A stretch of 34,945 bases of DNA from an uncultured Collinsella sp. (GTDB lineage Bacteria > Actinomycetota > Coriobacteriia > Coriobacteriales > Coriobacteriaceae): the NCBI GenBank assembly GCA_902470915.1, contig CABRIB010000007.1, forward strand, positions 1 through 34,945, given 5' to 3'. The notes under the pieces are model-generated. The model was not told the origin of the DNA and did no database searches. It saw nothing but the letters and a program-made list of their open reading frames with translations. The position numbers and the translations under genes were made by a program. Below, piece by piece: positions 6,775 to 16,183 of this stretch. Numbering within the stretch: position 1 is the stretch's first letter; every line of letters starts with the position of its first letter.

Positions 6775-6848
6775 TACAATCCCTTTCAATAGGAATCCGT
6801 TAGCCATCGCAGACAGGGATTCGAGGTTCTGCCTCGGGTGCGATGACA

Positions 6849-6891
6849 CCGGACGTATACACGGTTCCGGGCGTGTCCATTTTATACGCCC
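6849..6891 (-). promoter_or_regulatory. Candidate promoter region upstream of rplB
   Basis: On the minus strand a TATAAAAT (-10-like, 6879-6886) is followed by GGACACGCCCGGAACCGTG and TATACG. The same motif, GA(T/C)ACGCCCG...CCGTG, occurs upstream of rplC (about 8722-8743) and, less fully, upstream of rpsL (about 25995-26013). Two short inverted repeats are present (6849-6853/6866-6870 and 6869-6874/6886-6891). No convincing -35 is seen, so an internal promoter for rplB and downstream genes is only tentative. Confidence 0.4.
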
Positions 6892-6899
6892 AAAACCTT

Positions 6900-6935
6900 G
6901 AGCTCTCGCCTCCCCTATTTGGGAGGCATGAGCTC
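6900..6935 (-). terminator. Hairpin in the rplW-rplB gap (partial terminator or attenuator)
   Basis: GAGCTC (6900-6905) and GCCTCCC (6908-6914) pair with GGGAGGC (6921-6927) and GAGCTC (6930-6935) around a CTATTT loop. It begins about 20 nt after the rplW stop. The minus-strand tail (AAGGTTTTGGG) has only four T residues, so full termination is doubtful. It could attenuate or mark an RNA processing site. Confidence 0.5.
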
Positions 6936-6953
6936 ACTCAACAGCAGCGAGTC

Positions 6954-7241
6954 TTAGGCCTGGTTGCCAAAGACCTCGATGGTGTCGCCCTCGGCCAGCG
7001 TGACGATGGCCTTCTTCCAAGAACGGGTCTTGCCGGCGACATAGCGCACGCGCTTGGTCTTGGGCTTGACCGTCAGGGTGTTCACGCGAACGACCTTGAC
7101 GCCGAAGATCTCCTCGACAGCGTCCTTGATCTGATACTTGTTAGCATCCTTGGCGACCTCGAACGTGTACTTGTTCAGCTCCATGCCGGAGAAGGAACGC
7201 TCGGACACGATCGGACGGATGATGATCTCGTGGGCGGTCAT
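6954..7241 (-). CDS. rplW: 50S ribosomal protein L23 (uL23)
   Basis: A 95-residue L23: IIIRPIVSERSFSGMELNKY, then TFEVAKDANKYQIKDAVEEI, FGVKVVRVNTLTVKPKTKRV and a basic C-terminal loop. L23 borders the exit tunnel and is the docking point for trigger factor and SRP. Its ATG directly abuts the rplD stop with no intervening base. A 179-nt gap follows before rplB, which is unusual for this operon. Confidence 0.96.
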   Translation of the reverse strand: MTAHEIIIRPIVSERSFSGMELNKYTFEVAKDANKYQIKDAVEEIFGVKVVRVNTLTVKPKTKRVRYVAGKTRSWKKAIVTLAEGDTIEVFGNQA

Positions 7242-7868
7242 TTATGCAAGCACCTCCCCGAAGTGAGCGGCGATGTCGGCGGGCATCAGCACAGCGTTGT
7301 TGTTGACGAGATCGTAGGTGTTGGCCTCGTCAGCGGTGATGATGAACGTCTTGGGAATGTTGCGGAACGACAGGTAGGCGTTGACGTCCTCATCGCGAAC
7401 GATGATGGTCAGACGCTTGCCCTCAAGACCGAGAGCCTTGAGCATGGCGACGGCAGCCTTGGTGGAAGGCTTCTCGAAGCCGTAGTCGTCGACGAGCACG
7501 AGCTCGCCATCGGCCAGCTTGGCGGACAGCGCGGAGCGCATAGCCAGCTTGACCTCCTTGTTGTTCATACGCTTAGCGTAGGAACGGGGCTTGGGGGCGA
7601 AGACAACGCCACCGTGACGCCACTGGGCAGCACGGATGGAACCCTGGCGGGCACGGCCGGTGCCCTTCTGACGCCAAGGCTTCTTGCCGCCACCGGAAAC
7701 CTCAGAGCGGCCCTTAGCGGACTGGGTGCCCTGACGCCAAGAGGCCATCTGGCACTTGACGATGTGGTGCATAACGTGGATGTTCGGCTCGATGCCGTAC
7801 ACCTCAGCGGCGAGCTCGGCCTCGGCGACCTTCTTGCCCTCGCTGTTCTTTACTTCAAACTTTGCCAT
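7242..7868 (-). CDS. rplD: 50S ribosomal protein L4 (uL4)
   Basis: A 208-residue L4. The extended tunnel loop is plain: GTQSAKGRSEVSGGGKKPWR, QKGTGRARQGSIRAAQWRHG, GVVFAPKPRSY (about residues 47-97). The C-terminal globular domain ends NNNAVLMPADIAAHFGEVLA. In enteric bacteria L4 also represses the S10 operon; whether it does so here is unknown, since rpsJ has been moved out of this operon. The ATG follows AAGGAGA, 46 nt after rplC. Confidence 0.97.
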   Translation of the reverse strand: MAKFEVKNSEGKKVAEAELAAEVYGIEPNIHVMHHIVKCQMASWRQGTQSAKGRSEVSGGGKKPWRQKGTGRARQGSIRAAQWRHGGVVFAPKPRSYAKRMNNKEVKLAMRSALSAKLADGELVLVDDYGFEKPSTKAAVAMLKALGLEGKRLTIIVRDEDVNAYLSFRNIPKTFIITADEANTYDLVNNNAVLMPADIAAHFGEVLA

Positions 7869-7914
7869 TTAAGTGTTCTCCTTGGTATGACGCTGGGCTA
7901 AATGGGCTGGGCCC

Positions 7915-8535
7915 TTAGGCCATACGGATGGCGACGAGACCATTCTTGGCACCCGGGACAGCGCCCTTGACCAAGATGAGGTTCTGCTCGGCATCGATGC
8001 GGACAACGGAAAGGTTCTTGACGGTAACGCGCTCGTTACCCATGTGACCGGCCATCTTGACGCCCTTGAGGACGCGCGCAGGATAGGCGCACTGACCGAT
8101 AGAACCGGGGTGACGCTGGAAGTGAGAACCATGCGTCATAGGACCGCGGCGCTGACCCCAGCGCTTGATGCGACCCTGGAAGCCCTTACCCTTGGAGGTA
8201 CCGATGACGTCGACCTTCTCGACATCAGCGAAATCAGCGACGGTGACGACCTCGCCGACCTTGTGCTCCTCGCCGTTCTCGACGCGGACCTCACGAAGGA
8301 AACGGACAGGCTCGACACCAGCCTTGGCGAAGTGACCAGCCATGGGCTTGTTCACGTTCTTGGCCTTGATGTCGCCGAAACCGATCTGGACGGCGTCATA
8401 GCCGTCGGTTGCCTGAGTTTTAACCTGCGAGACAGCGCAGGGGCCAGCCTGGATGACCGTGACGGGAACGACGTTGTCGTCCTCGTCCCAAACCTGGGTC
8501 ATGCCAATCTTGCGGCCGAGAATCATGCTGATCAA
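7915..8535 (-). CDS. rplC: 50S ribosomal protein L3 (uL3), first gene of this operon
   Basis: A 206-residue L3: ILGRKIGMTQVWDEDDN near the start, then KGKGFQGRIKRWGQRRGPMT and HGSHFQRHPGSIGQCAYPAR for the central loop that reaches the peptidyl transferase centre. I take the TTG at 8535 as the start: it lies seven bases after GGGA and gives the same spacing before ILGRKIGMTQ as Bacillus L3. The ATG at 8526 has no ribosome-binding site at a sensible distance. rpsJ, normally just upstream, is about 14 kb away at 22453-22761. A long untranslated region with hairpins precedes the gene. Confidence 0.95.
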   Translation of the reverse strand: MISMILGRKIGMTQVWDEDDNVVPVTVIQAGPCAVSQVKTQATDGYDAVQIGFGDIKAKNVNKPMAGHFAKAGVEPVRFLREVRVENGEEHKVGEVVTVADFADVEKVDVIGTSKGKGFQGRIKRWGQRRGPMTHGSHFQRHPGSIGQCAYPARVLKGVKMAGHMGNERVTVKNLSVVRIDAEQNLILVKGAVPGAKNGLVAIRMA

Positions 8536-8748
8536 GATATGATCCCAACTCTCGCGTGGTCTTGGGACAATGCGTACACCACCGAGCGTACGCCCCTAGA
8601 GGACCACTACTTACACGACGTGCTCCCCAGCCTTGTATTGCGTCCGGACTACCTGACAACCCTATTAAGCAGGCATTTTGTCCAGCCAGAATACTCCCCT
8701 GGATTCACACAGCTGTTTAGTATACACGGCTGCGGGCGTATCCATCGA
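8536..8748 (-). promoter_or_regulatory. Probable promoter and leader of the rplC operon
   Basis: A -10-like TATACT (8719-8724 on the minus strand) follows the motif GATACGCCCG...CCGTG; the -35 is poor (TCGATG at 8743-8748, 18-bp spacer). A transcript from there would have a leader of about 180 nt. It contains two hairpins near the start codon: GCGTAC/GTACGC (8572-8593) and TCCCAA/TTGGGA (8543-8567). The second overlaps the GGGA ribosome-binding site of the TTG start and could control translation. No ORF is supported in this stretch. Confidence 0.45.
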
Positions 8749-8802
8749 GATTCATATTTCACTCACATTGTTTACGCAGGTAAAGTGCGTGGAGTCGCCT
8801 GG

Positions 8803-8939
8803 GCTTGGCAGAGGGGCGGCGATATATATTAAGTTTGCTGCTCTACAGTCCTGCGCAAGACGGAAAGCACATTAAGTGCTTTCCTTTGCGTGCGGAACTC
8901 GCGACAAACTTAATATATATCGCCGCCCCTCTGCCAAGC
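8803..8939. repeat. Long-hairpin intergenic element, copy 1
   Basis: A perfect 35-bp inverted repeat (8803-8837 with 8905-8939) encloses a 67-nt core. The core has CTGCTCTACAGTCCTG (8838-8853), an apical stem GGAAAGCAC/GTGCTTTCC (8862-8870/8876-8884) with loop ATTAA, and GTGCGGAACTCGCGA (8890-8904). A second copy at 26072-26212 shares the core motifs exactly but has different self-complementary arms. Both copies lie upstream of minus-strand ribosomal operons and downstream of another minus-strand gene. It could be a structured RNA, a terminator-like element or a small mobile repeat; I do not recognise the family. Confidence 0.75.
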
Positions 8940-8983
8940 TCGGGAGACGACACGTTGATGTCTGCTTAACTCTGCTCGCTCAG

Positions 8984-9610
8984 CTAATTACTTTGCTGGG
9001 GATCCACAATTTGCTGGAGGGTGAACTTGCATTGATGAGACTCGCCTTCTGCTTGTGGCTTTGCCTCTTCGAAATCGAAGATCATGATGGCGCAGTTGGG
9101 GAGTTTTGCTGGGAGTTCGAAGCCCTCTGGGGCTGCAGCCTTGATGAATTGGCGGCTGGCGCTGCCGTGGCTTACTGCTAGGAGGGTTTCTATGCCCTCG
9201 GCGCCCATGAGATTGGTGAGGGTGTCTACCATGCGCTCTTGCAGTGCCTGGCTTCCTTCTCCTCCGAAGGGGACCAGGTCCTCGCCCGGATCCCAGACGT
9301 CGGTGGGAAGGGCATCGTGGGGACCTTCTTCGAAGGTGCCGTAGCAGCGCTCGATGATGCCTTCGCAGGGCTCGACTGCCGCGTCCGGGCCGAGGAGCTC
9401 GCATGCAACGAGACTAGCGGTGTCCATGGCTCGGCCTAAGGGTGATGAGGCCACTTTGTCGGGGACGACGTTGTGGGCTTTGAGCCATGCGGCTGCCATC
9501 CCGGCTTGCTGACGGCCCAAATCGGTGAGCGATGAATCGCAACGACCTTGGACGAGCTTTTTAACGTTGAACTCCGTCTGGCCGTGGCGGAGCAGATACA
9601 GCCTCTTCAT
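8984..9610 (-). CDS. Histidine phosphatase (phosphoglycerate-mutase-like) family protein
   Basis: A 208-residue protein of the histidine phosphatase superfamily. The phosphoacceptor motif LRHGQT is at residues 7-12 (His9), with LTDLGRQQA (28-36), SSPLGRAMDTA (55-65), the acid in GIIERCYG (Glu87) and the second His in VSHGSASRQ (His148). These are the catalytic residues of the family. Members include cofactor-dependent mutases and broad phosphatases; this one lacks the long insert of glycolytic GpmA and is more like a phosphatase. The ATG follows GGGGAG. It lies 39 nt downstream of the CDF transporter gene and may be cotranscribed with it. Substrate unknown. Confidence 0.88.
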   Translation of the reverse strand: MKRLYLLRHGQTEFNVKKLVQGRCDSSLTDLGRQQAGMAAAWLKAHNVVPDKVASSPLGRAMDTASLVACELLGPDAAVEPCEGIIERCYGTFEEGPHDALPTDVWDPGEDLVPFGGEGSQALQERMVDTLTNLMGAEGIETLLAVSHGSASRQFIKAAAPEGFELPAKLPNCAIMIFDFEEAKPQAEGESHQCKFTLQQIVDPQQSN

Positions 9611-9649
9611 ATTCTCCCCTTCTGTATAACCTGCTTTGCCGGCACAGCC

Positions 9650-10804
9650 CTACTCGTGGGTATGCCCTACGTAGTCTTCGTCGATCGTAATCTTGGCAAT
9701 CGACTTGGGATATTCCGATTCGACCCGTTGTGCCAGCTCGTGCTTTACGTCTTCGGCACTCATCTGCAGATCCGAGGGACGCACGCAGTCAAAGATCACG
9801 TTGGTGTGCGTAGGACCCGGCACACAGCGCAGGTCATGAATCGAAAGGCGGCTATCGATCTGTTGAGCCATGGCGTTAATGCGTAAACGCATGCTCGCCA
9901 CATTGGGGTCATCGGTCACGATTGGATCGTAGTGAAGCGTGACAATCATGCCGTCTTCGTTCCTAAACGCCTGCTCGATGTTATCGAGCGTGTCATGGCT
10001 TTCCAGAGGGCTGGCCTCGGCTGCCATCTCGGCGTGAGCGCTTGCGAACTTCCTGCCCGGGCCGTAGTCGTGAACCATCAGATCGTGAACGCCCAAAACG
10101 CCGGGGTAGCTCATGATCTTGCTGCGGATATGCTCGACGAGCTTAGGATCGGGCGTCTGGCCCAAAAGCGGGCTCACCGTATCTTGGATAAGCTCAAAAC
10201 CGCTCCAGCCAATATAAGCGCCAACGGCAAGGCCGACCCATGCGTCAAGATTGATGTGCGTCACCTGCGAAACAATTGCGCACGCCAGCACGGCGCCTGT
10301 GGCAAGAACATCGTTCTTGGAATCCTGCGCGGTCGCATGCAGTGTCTCGGACTCAATGCGATTGCCGAGCTTTTGGTTGAGGGCCGCCATCCAGAGCTTT
10401 ACGACCATCGAAAGCACTAGAACTGCCACCAGGGCAAGCGAGAACTCGACAGGTTCGGGGTGGATGACGCGCTCGACCGAGGACTTCACCAGTTCAACGC
10501 CAATCAGCAGCACGAGCGCCGCCACGACCAATCCCGAGAGATACTCATAGCGACCGTGGCCGTAAGGATGCTCGGGGTCGGCCGGCTTGCTCGCCAGCTT
10601 AAAGCCCAGCACGCTCACGATATTCGAGCTGGCATCGGACAGGTTGTTCATGGCATCCGCCACAATCGAAACCGATCCCGAAACCACACCAATTGCGCCC
10701 TTCGCAGCACAAAGCGCAACATTGGCGACAATACACACCATGCCAGCCAACGTGCCCACACGCGCACGATCGCCCTGTGCGCGCTTAACAATCCACTCGA
10801 CCAT
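9650..10804 (-). CDS. Cation diffusion facilitator (CDF) metal efflux transporter
   Basis: A 384-residue inner-membrane antiporter with about six transmembrane helices in the first 230 residues and a cytoplasmic C-terminal domain. DAMNNLSD (50-57) in TM2 and HATAQDSKND (156-165) in TM5 give an N53xxxD57 / D161xxxD165 metal site, and HPYGHGRYEYLSG (79-91) follows TM2. An Asn/Asp-type site is usual in manganese-type CDF proteins, whereas zinc types commonly have His/Asp; manganese export is thus inferred only. The C-terminus is long (about 160 residues) and ends in GHTHE. The ATG follows a GGGGGCGGA leader. It is preceded by the terminator of the upstream PTS gene and an A/T-rich possible promoter. 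Confidence 0.9.
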   Translation of the reverse strand: MVEWIVKRAQGDRARVGTLAGMVCIVANVALCAAKGAIGVVSGSVSIVADAMNNLSDASSNIVSVLGFKLASKPADPEHPYGHGRYEYLSGLVVAALVLLIGVELVKSSVERVIHPEPVEFSLALVAVLVLSMVVKLWMAALNQKLGNRIESETLHATAQDSKNDVLATGAVLACAIVSQVTHINLDAWVGLAVGAYIGWSGFELIQDTVSPLLGQTPDPKLVEHIRSKIMSYPGVLGVHDLMVHDYGPGRKFASAHAEMAAEASPLESHDTLDNIEQAFRNEDGMIVTLHYDPIVTDDPNVASMRLRINAMAQQIDSRLSIHDLRCVPGPTHTNVIFDCVRPSDLQMSAEDVKHELAQRVESEYPKSIAKITIDEDYVGHTHE

Positions 10805-10879
10805 CTACATCCGCCCCCACGGTTCTACTTATATATCTATTGCTCAAACGGATTGTAGTGTAGCCACTTTGTCTCCCAG

Positions 10880-10918
10880 ATACAAAGAGGCCGCAGCCCG
10901 CACGGGCCACGGCCTTGG
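10880..10918 (-). terminator. Probable terminator after the PTS EIIC gene
   Basis: AGGCCG (10888-10893) pairs with CGGCCT (10910-10915) and encloses CCCG/CGGG. On the minus strand it is followed by CTTTGTATC, a short T-run. A second hairpin, GACAAAAG/CTTTTGTC (10924-10946), lies between it and the EIIC stop. Together they separate the EIIC gene from the CDF transporter. Confidence 0.6.
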
Positions 10919-10954
10919 AGCATGACAAAAGAATCGTCCTTTTGTCGCACAGGT

Positions 10955-12169
10955 TTATGCGCTTACTTCAGCAGCGCTCGCCACTGTTTCGGGCGAATCG
11001 GCTCCGTCCCCCGTCGCCTGCCCCTTCGCCGGCACCACGCCAAAGCAGTAGCTCAGCGCCGCAGACACCGCAAATGCCGTGCCGCCGGCAACGCAGCACC
11101 ACAGCAGGTTCGGGATGCCGCCCGTGGCAAAGCCAATGACCATGAGGACATTCGTCATGCCGATGGTATAGGCCGTAACGTGGCCCACGGCCGCAACAAG
11201 GCCTCCGACGGCGCCGCCAATGGCCATGCACGTCAGGCACCTGCCATATTTAAAGCCGCAACCGTACAGCGCCGGCTCGCTTACGCCGCCAAGAACACCC
11301 GAGATTGAATAGCCCAGCATGAGCGTCTTCTCGTCCTTATCCGCAACGCGGAGCGACGCGCCAAAGGGCATGCCCCAAACGGCAAACGTTGCCATCGTCG
11401 CGGCGATCAGGATGCACGAATCCGTTCCCACACTCATAAACTGCGCATAGGCAAGCGATAGGACAACGTTGCTGACACCCGCGATCTTAAGGAACTCCCA
11501 ACCCGCGGCAAGCCCCATGAGCGTGAGCAGCGACACGATGCCACCGGAATTGCCAAGCATAAACATAAGCTGGCCCAACAGCATGCCCAAATAGCTGCCC
11601 GCCGGCGCCGTAATACACAGCGAAACCGGAACCATAACAAGCATGGTCGCAAACGGAACAAACGAAAACGCCACGGCCTTAGGGATAACGCGCTGAAAGA
11701 AACACTCCACTTGCCAAAGCACGGGTACCGAGATGAGAATCGGAATAACAGTCGTCGTGTAATCGTTGACCGGCGCGGGAAGCAGGCCATACACGGAAGT
11801 CATCGATGCCCCCGTCGTCGATGCGGCATCGACGAGCTTAAGCAGATCGGGCGCAATCAATACGCCGCCCAGCATCATGCCCAGCTGCTCCGAGCAACCG
11901 AGCTGGCGGGCGGCCGCCCAACCAAGATAAATGGGCAAAAAGTAGTAACCGGCGTTATAGAGCCAACTGTAGAACAGGCGATAGATTTCGGAATCGGCAG
12001 ACCACAGGCCCAGCATGCCTTCGCCCATAATGACGGCGACGGTGCGGAACAACGCCGCGCAGACAATAAACGGCAGCGCCGACATCATGCTTTTGGACAG
12101 ATAGTCCACCACGGCCATGGCGTTTGATGAGACCGTCGTTGTAAACGAGGTGTTAGAAACTTGTGACAT
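10955..12169 (-). CDS. PTS sugar transporter, EIIC component (standalone)
   Basis: A 404-residue, strongly hydrophobic membrane protein of the glucose/beta-glucoside EIIC type. GVSEPALYG at 295-303 matches the conserved GI(S/T)EP motif of the sugar-binding site; about ten membrane segments are evident between residues 30 and 390. No EIIA or EIIB domain is fused and none is encoded in the window, so it must use domains from elsewhere or has another role. It lies 40 nt downstream of accDA, same strand, with a hairpin between. The ATG follows GAAAGGCG. The tail (KGQATGDGADSPETVASAAE) is hydrophilic. Substrate cannot be deduced. Confidence 0.85.
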   Translation of the reverse strand: MSQVSNTSFTTTVSSNAMAVVDYLSKSMMSALPFIVCAALFRTVAVIMGEGMLGLWSADSEIYRLFYSWLYNAGYYFLPIYLGWAAARQLGCSEQLGMMLGGVLIAPDLLKLVDAASTTGASMTSVYGLLPAPVNDYTTTVIPILISVPVLWQVECFFQRVIPKAVAFSFVPFATMLVMVPVSLCITAPAGSYLGMLLGQLMFMLGNSGGIVSLLTLMGLAAGWEFLKIAGVSNVVLSLAYAQFMSVGTDSCILIAATMATFAVWGMPFGASLRVADKDEKTLMLGYSISGVLGGVSEPALYGCGFKYGRCLTCMAIGGAVGGLVAAVGHVTAYTIGMTNVLMVIGFATGGIPNLLWCCVAGGTAFAVSAALSYCFGVVPAKGQATGDGADSPETVASAAEVSA

Positions 12170-12185
12170 GGAACGCCTTTCTCAA

Positions 12186-12214
12186 TGTGACATGCGGGAA
12201 GTCCCTTTGTCACA
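12186..12214 (-). terminator. Hairpin between accDA and the EIIC gene
   Basis: TGTGAC (12186-12191) pairs with GTCACA (12209-12214), overlapping the accDA stop codon, with GGGA/TCCC inside. The minus-strand 3-prime side has no T-run, so it may be a weak terminator or a protein-binding palindrome for the EIIC gene. It is the only marker of a boundary between the fatty-acid operon and the PTS gene. Confidence 0.4.
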
Positions 12215-13920
12215 TCGTGCGATACTGACCGATTGCGCGGTACTTTTCGTAGCGGAGGTTTGTGAGGGTCGCGTCGTCGAGCCGCCCAAGCGTATCGAAG
12301 GCATCAAATGCCGAGGACATGACGGCACCGGCAATCTCCTCATGCGACAGGCCCCTATCATCAACAATGCCGTCGATGATGCCGAGCGCCAACAGATCGG
12401 GGGCCGTGAGCTTAAGCGCCTCGGCGGCCTCATTCGCGCGCTCGGTATCCTTCCATAGAATCGACGCACAGGCCTCGGGGCTCACGACCGAATAGGCCGA
12501 GCTCGAGAGCATCAGGATGCGGTCGGCCACGGACAGCGCCAGCGCGCCACCAGAGCCGCCCTCGCCTGTCACCACCGAGACAATCGGCGTCTTAAGGCCG
12601 CTCATCTCCATGAGATTCTGGGCGATGGCCTCGCCCTGACCGCGTTCCTCGGCACCGATGCCGCAAAACGCGCCCGAAGTATCGACCAGGCACAGAACCG
12701 GCCGACCAAACTTTTCGGCTTGGCGCATAAGGCGACGCGCCTTACGGTAGCCCTCGGGATGTGCCATGCCAAAGTTGCGGCGCATACGCTCTTTGGTCGT
12801 GGTGCCGCGCTCGATGGCGATGACCGTTACGGGGCGTCCGTCTTTCCAGCCAATGCCAGCCACCACAGCGGCGTCGTCGCCAAAGTAACGGTCGCCGTGC
12901 AGCTCCACAAATCCATCCAGGCCCAGCGAGATCATCTCGCCCGCCGTGGCGCGATCTGCCGAGCGGGTCTGTTTGACAATCTCGAGCGCGGTTTTTGGTG
13001 CGGCCGAGCGCTTGAACAAGTGTCCCAGCTTTTTGCCGCGGCGACCCATATGCACGATCTCATGCGGTGCCCCCAGGCCGGGCGCGTGCCCTTCGTGCAG
13101 CGCCAGCAGCTCGCCTACCGTGAGCGCAATCTCGCCACGCGGAACAACGGCATCGCAAAAGCCGTGCTCCAGCAAAAACTCGGAGCGCTGGAATCCCTTG
13201 GGCAGGCGCTTGTGCATGTTCTGCTCGATCACGCGCGGGCCGGCAAATGCCGTCAGGGCATCGGGCTCGGCCAGGATAATGTCGCCCTCCATGGCAAAAC
13301 TCGCGGTTACGCCTCCGGTCGTGGGGTCGGTGAGCACCGTGATATACAGGCCGCCCGCCTCGCTGTGGCGCCTAACCGCCGCAGAAATCTTGGCCATCTG
13401 CATAAGCGATGTCACGCCCTCTTGCATGCGCGCACCGCCCGAAACGGTAAAGCCGACAACTGACAACCCCAGCTCGGTCGCATGCTCAAATGTGCGACAG
13501 ATCTTCTCGCCCACCACGGAACCCATCGAGCCCATCATAAAGTTGGCGTCCATAAAGAAGAGCGCCGTATCGCAACCGCAGATTTTGCCTCTACCGCACA
13601 CAACGGCATCGCGCTCGCCCGAACGCTCGCTCACGCTCTTGAGCTTGTCGGCATAACCGGGAAACGAGAGGAAGTCCTCCGACGCCAGATTGGCATCCCA
13701 TTCCTCAAACGTGCCCTCGTCAACCGTCATGCGCATGCGCGCGCGACCGCTCACGCGAAAGTGTTTTCCGCAACGAGGGCAGACCTCGAGGTTGTCGTGC
13801 AGGCGCGCCTCATCGATCACGCGGCGGCACTCCGGGCACTTGATAAACACGTGGCGCGCGGGAAACTCGGCGCACGACTCGGTCATCGGTCCCTCGAGGA
13901 CGTTGACCGTCTTCGCTTTT

Positions 13921-13934
<14 letters not shown>
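12210..13934 (-). CDS. accDA: Acetyl-CoA carboxylase carboxyltransferase, fused beta-alpha subunits
   Basis: A 574-residue fusion. The beta (AccD) part is about residues 30-285: zinc ribbon CPEC (33-36) and CPRC (52-55), then the crotonase-type fold with SGGARMQEG (165-173) and TDPTTGGVTASFAM. The alpha (AccA) part is about 310-574: FVELHGDRYFGDD, RGTTTKERMRRNFGMAHPEG, and the GEGGSGGALA oxyanion motif (457-466). Together they transfer carboxyl from biotin on AccB to acetyl-CoA, giving malonyl-CoA. In most bacteria these are two genes; here one polypeptide fixes the 1:1 ratio. The ATG at 13934 follows GGGG and overlaps accC by 14 nt; an ATG at 13928 is also possible. Confidence 0.95.
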
Positions 13935-15264
<1,330 letters not shown>

Positions 15265-15274
15265 GAAGCCTTCC

Positions 15275-15697
15275 TTAACTTTCGTGCATGAGTGCAAAGG
15301 ACATATCGGCGCGGCAGCAAACCTCACCGTTGACGCTCGCAGTACCCGTCGCAAAGCGGAACGGCCCGCGCGCACGCGTGATGGTGCACACCAGATCAAC
15401 CGTGTCGCCCGGGCGCACCGGACGCTTAAAGCGCACCTTATCGAGGCTCGTATAGAACGGCGTCGCGCCGCGCGCCTCCTCATCGCCCATCAGCAGCACG
15501 CAGCAGTTCTGGGCGAGCATCTCGCACTGAATCACGCCGGGGACGACCGGGTTTCCCGGAAAATGCCCCTGCAAAAAGTACTCGTCGCCCGTGATCGTGA
15601 TCTTGCCGTGGGCCTCGTCGCCCACCAGCTCGGCCTCGTCGAGCAAAAGCATCGGCTCGCGATGCGGTAACAGCTTCTTGAGCTCTTCTTTGTTCAT
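15275..15697 (-). CDS. fabZ: 3-hydroxyacyl-ACP dehydratase
   Basis: A 140-residue hotdog-fold protein. LPHREPMLLLDEAEL at 10-24 is the FabZ signature; GHFPGNPVVPGVIQCEMLAQ at 44-63 holds catalytic His45 and Glu59. It dehydrates 3-hydroxyacyl-ACP to trans-2-enoyl-ACP in each elongation cycle. Neither FabA nor FabM lies nearby, so the step that makes unsaturated acids is not explained by this cluster. I prefer the ATG at 15697: it is preceded by AGGTGA, and a GTG at 15706 is itself part of that site. It lies 9 nt after accB and 10 nt before accC. Confidence 0.95.
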   Translation of the reverse strand: MNKEELKKLLPHREPMLLLDEAELVGDEAHGKITITGDEYFLQGHFPGNPVVPGVIQCEMLAQNCCVLLMGDEEARGATPFYTSLDKVRFKRPVRPGDTVDLVCTITRARGPFRFATGTASVNGEVCCRADMSFALMHES

Positions 15698-15706
15698 GGA
15701 TATCAC

Positions 15707-16180
15707 CTATCCGATCCTCATGAGGCAGCTGCCGAACTCCACGAGGTCGCCGTCGGCCACGCAGATCTCGAGCACCTCACCGTCTGCCTCGGCCGTCACC
15801 TCGTTGAGAACCTTCATGGCCTCGATGATGCAAAGGGTCTCGCCAGCCTTGACCTTGGAGCCCACGTGCACAAACGGTTCGTCGCCCGGCGCCGGGGCAG
15901 CATAGAAAACGCCGACCATGGGAGCGGTCACCTCGGTGCCCTTGGGCTCCGGTGCGGCGGCAGGTGTCTGCGCGGCGGGCTCCGGTGCGGCAGGCGCGAC
16001 TGTGGGAGCTGCAACTGGAGCGGCCATAGCGCTCGGCATAGGCATGGGCACGGCAACCGGCTGCGCGGCGCTCGCGCGCTCGAGTTCGACCGCGGTGCCA
16101 TCGGGCTCCTCAACGCGTACGCGCGTGAGGCCGCGGTCCTCCATAACATCGGCTATCTCGGCAAGTCTTTTGGAATCCAT
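15707..16180 (-). CDS. accB: Acetyl-CoA carboxylase biotin carboxyl carrier protein
   Basis: A 157-residue BCCP. A short N-terminal helix region (MDSKRLAEIADVMEDRGLTR) is followed by a mobile linker rich in Ala, Pro and Met (about residues 37-80). The C-terminal biotinyl domain has EAMKVLNEV, with Lys123 as the biotin attachment site. It carries carboxybiotin between AccC and AccDA. BirA, encoded divergently from this operon, is the expected ligase. It starts 3 nt after the fabF stop, with its GAGGAGC ribosome-binding site inside the end of fabF. Confidence 0.96.
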   Translation of the reverse strand: MDSKRLAEIADVMEDRGLTRVRVEEPDGTAVELERASAAQPVAVPMPMPSAMAAPVAAPTVAPAAPEPAAQTPAAAPEPKGTEVTAPMVGVFYAAPAPGDEPFVHVGSKVKAGETLCIIEAMKVLNEVTAEADGEVLEICVADGDLVEFGSCLMRIG

Positions 16181-16183
16181 GCT

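Noticed and set aside
8803..8939. Insertion sequence or integrated mobile element
   Set aside because: No transposase and no evident target-site duplication; the conserved part is the centre rather than the termini. A non-autonomous repeat cannot be wholly excluded.
8876..9181. Short ORFs running through the long-hairpin element and gap near 8536-8983
   Set aside because: They cross the inverted repeat and the end of the phosphatase gene, with no ribosome-binding site or homology.
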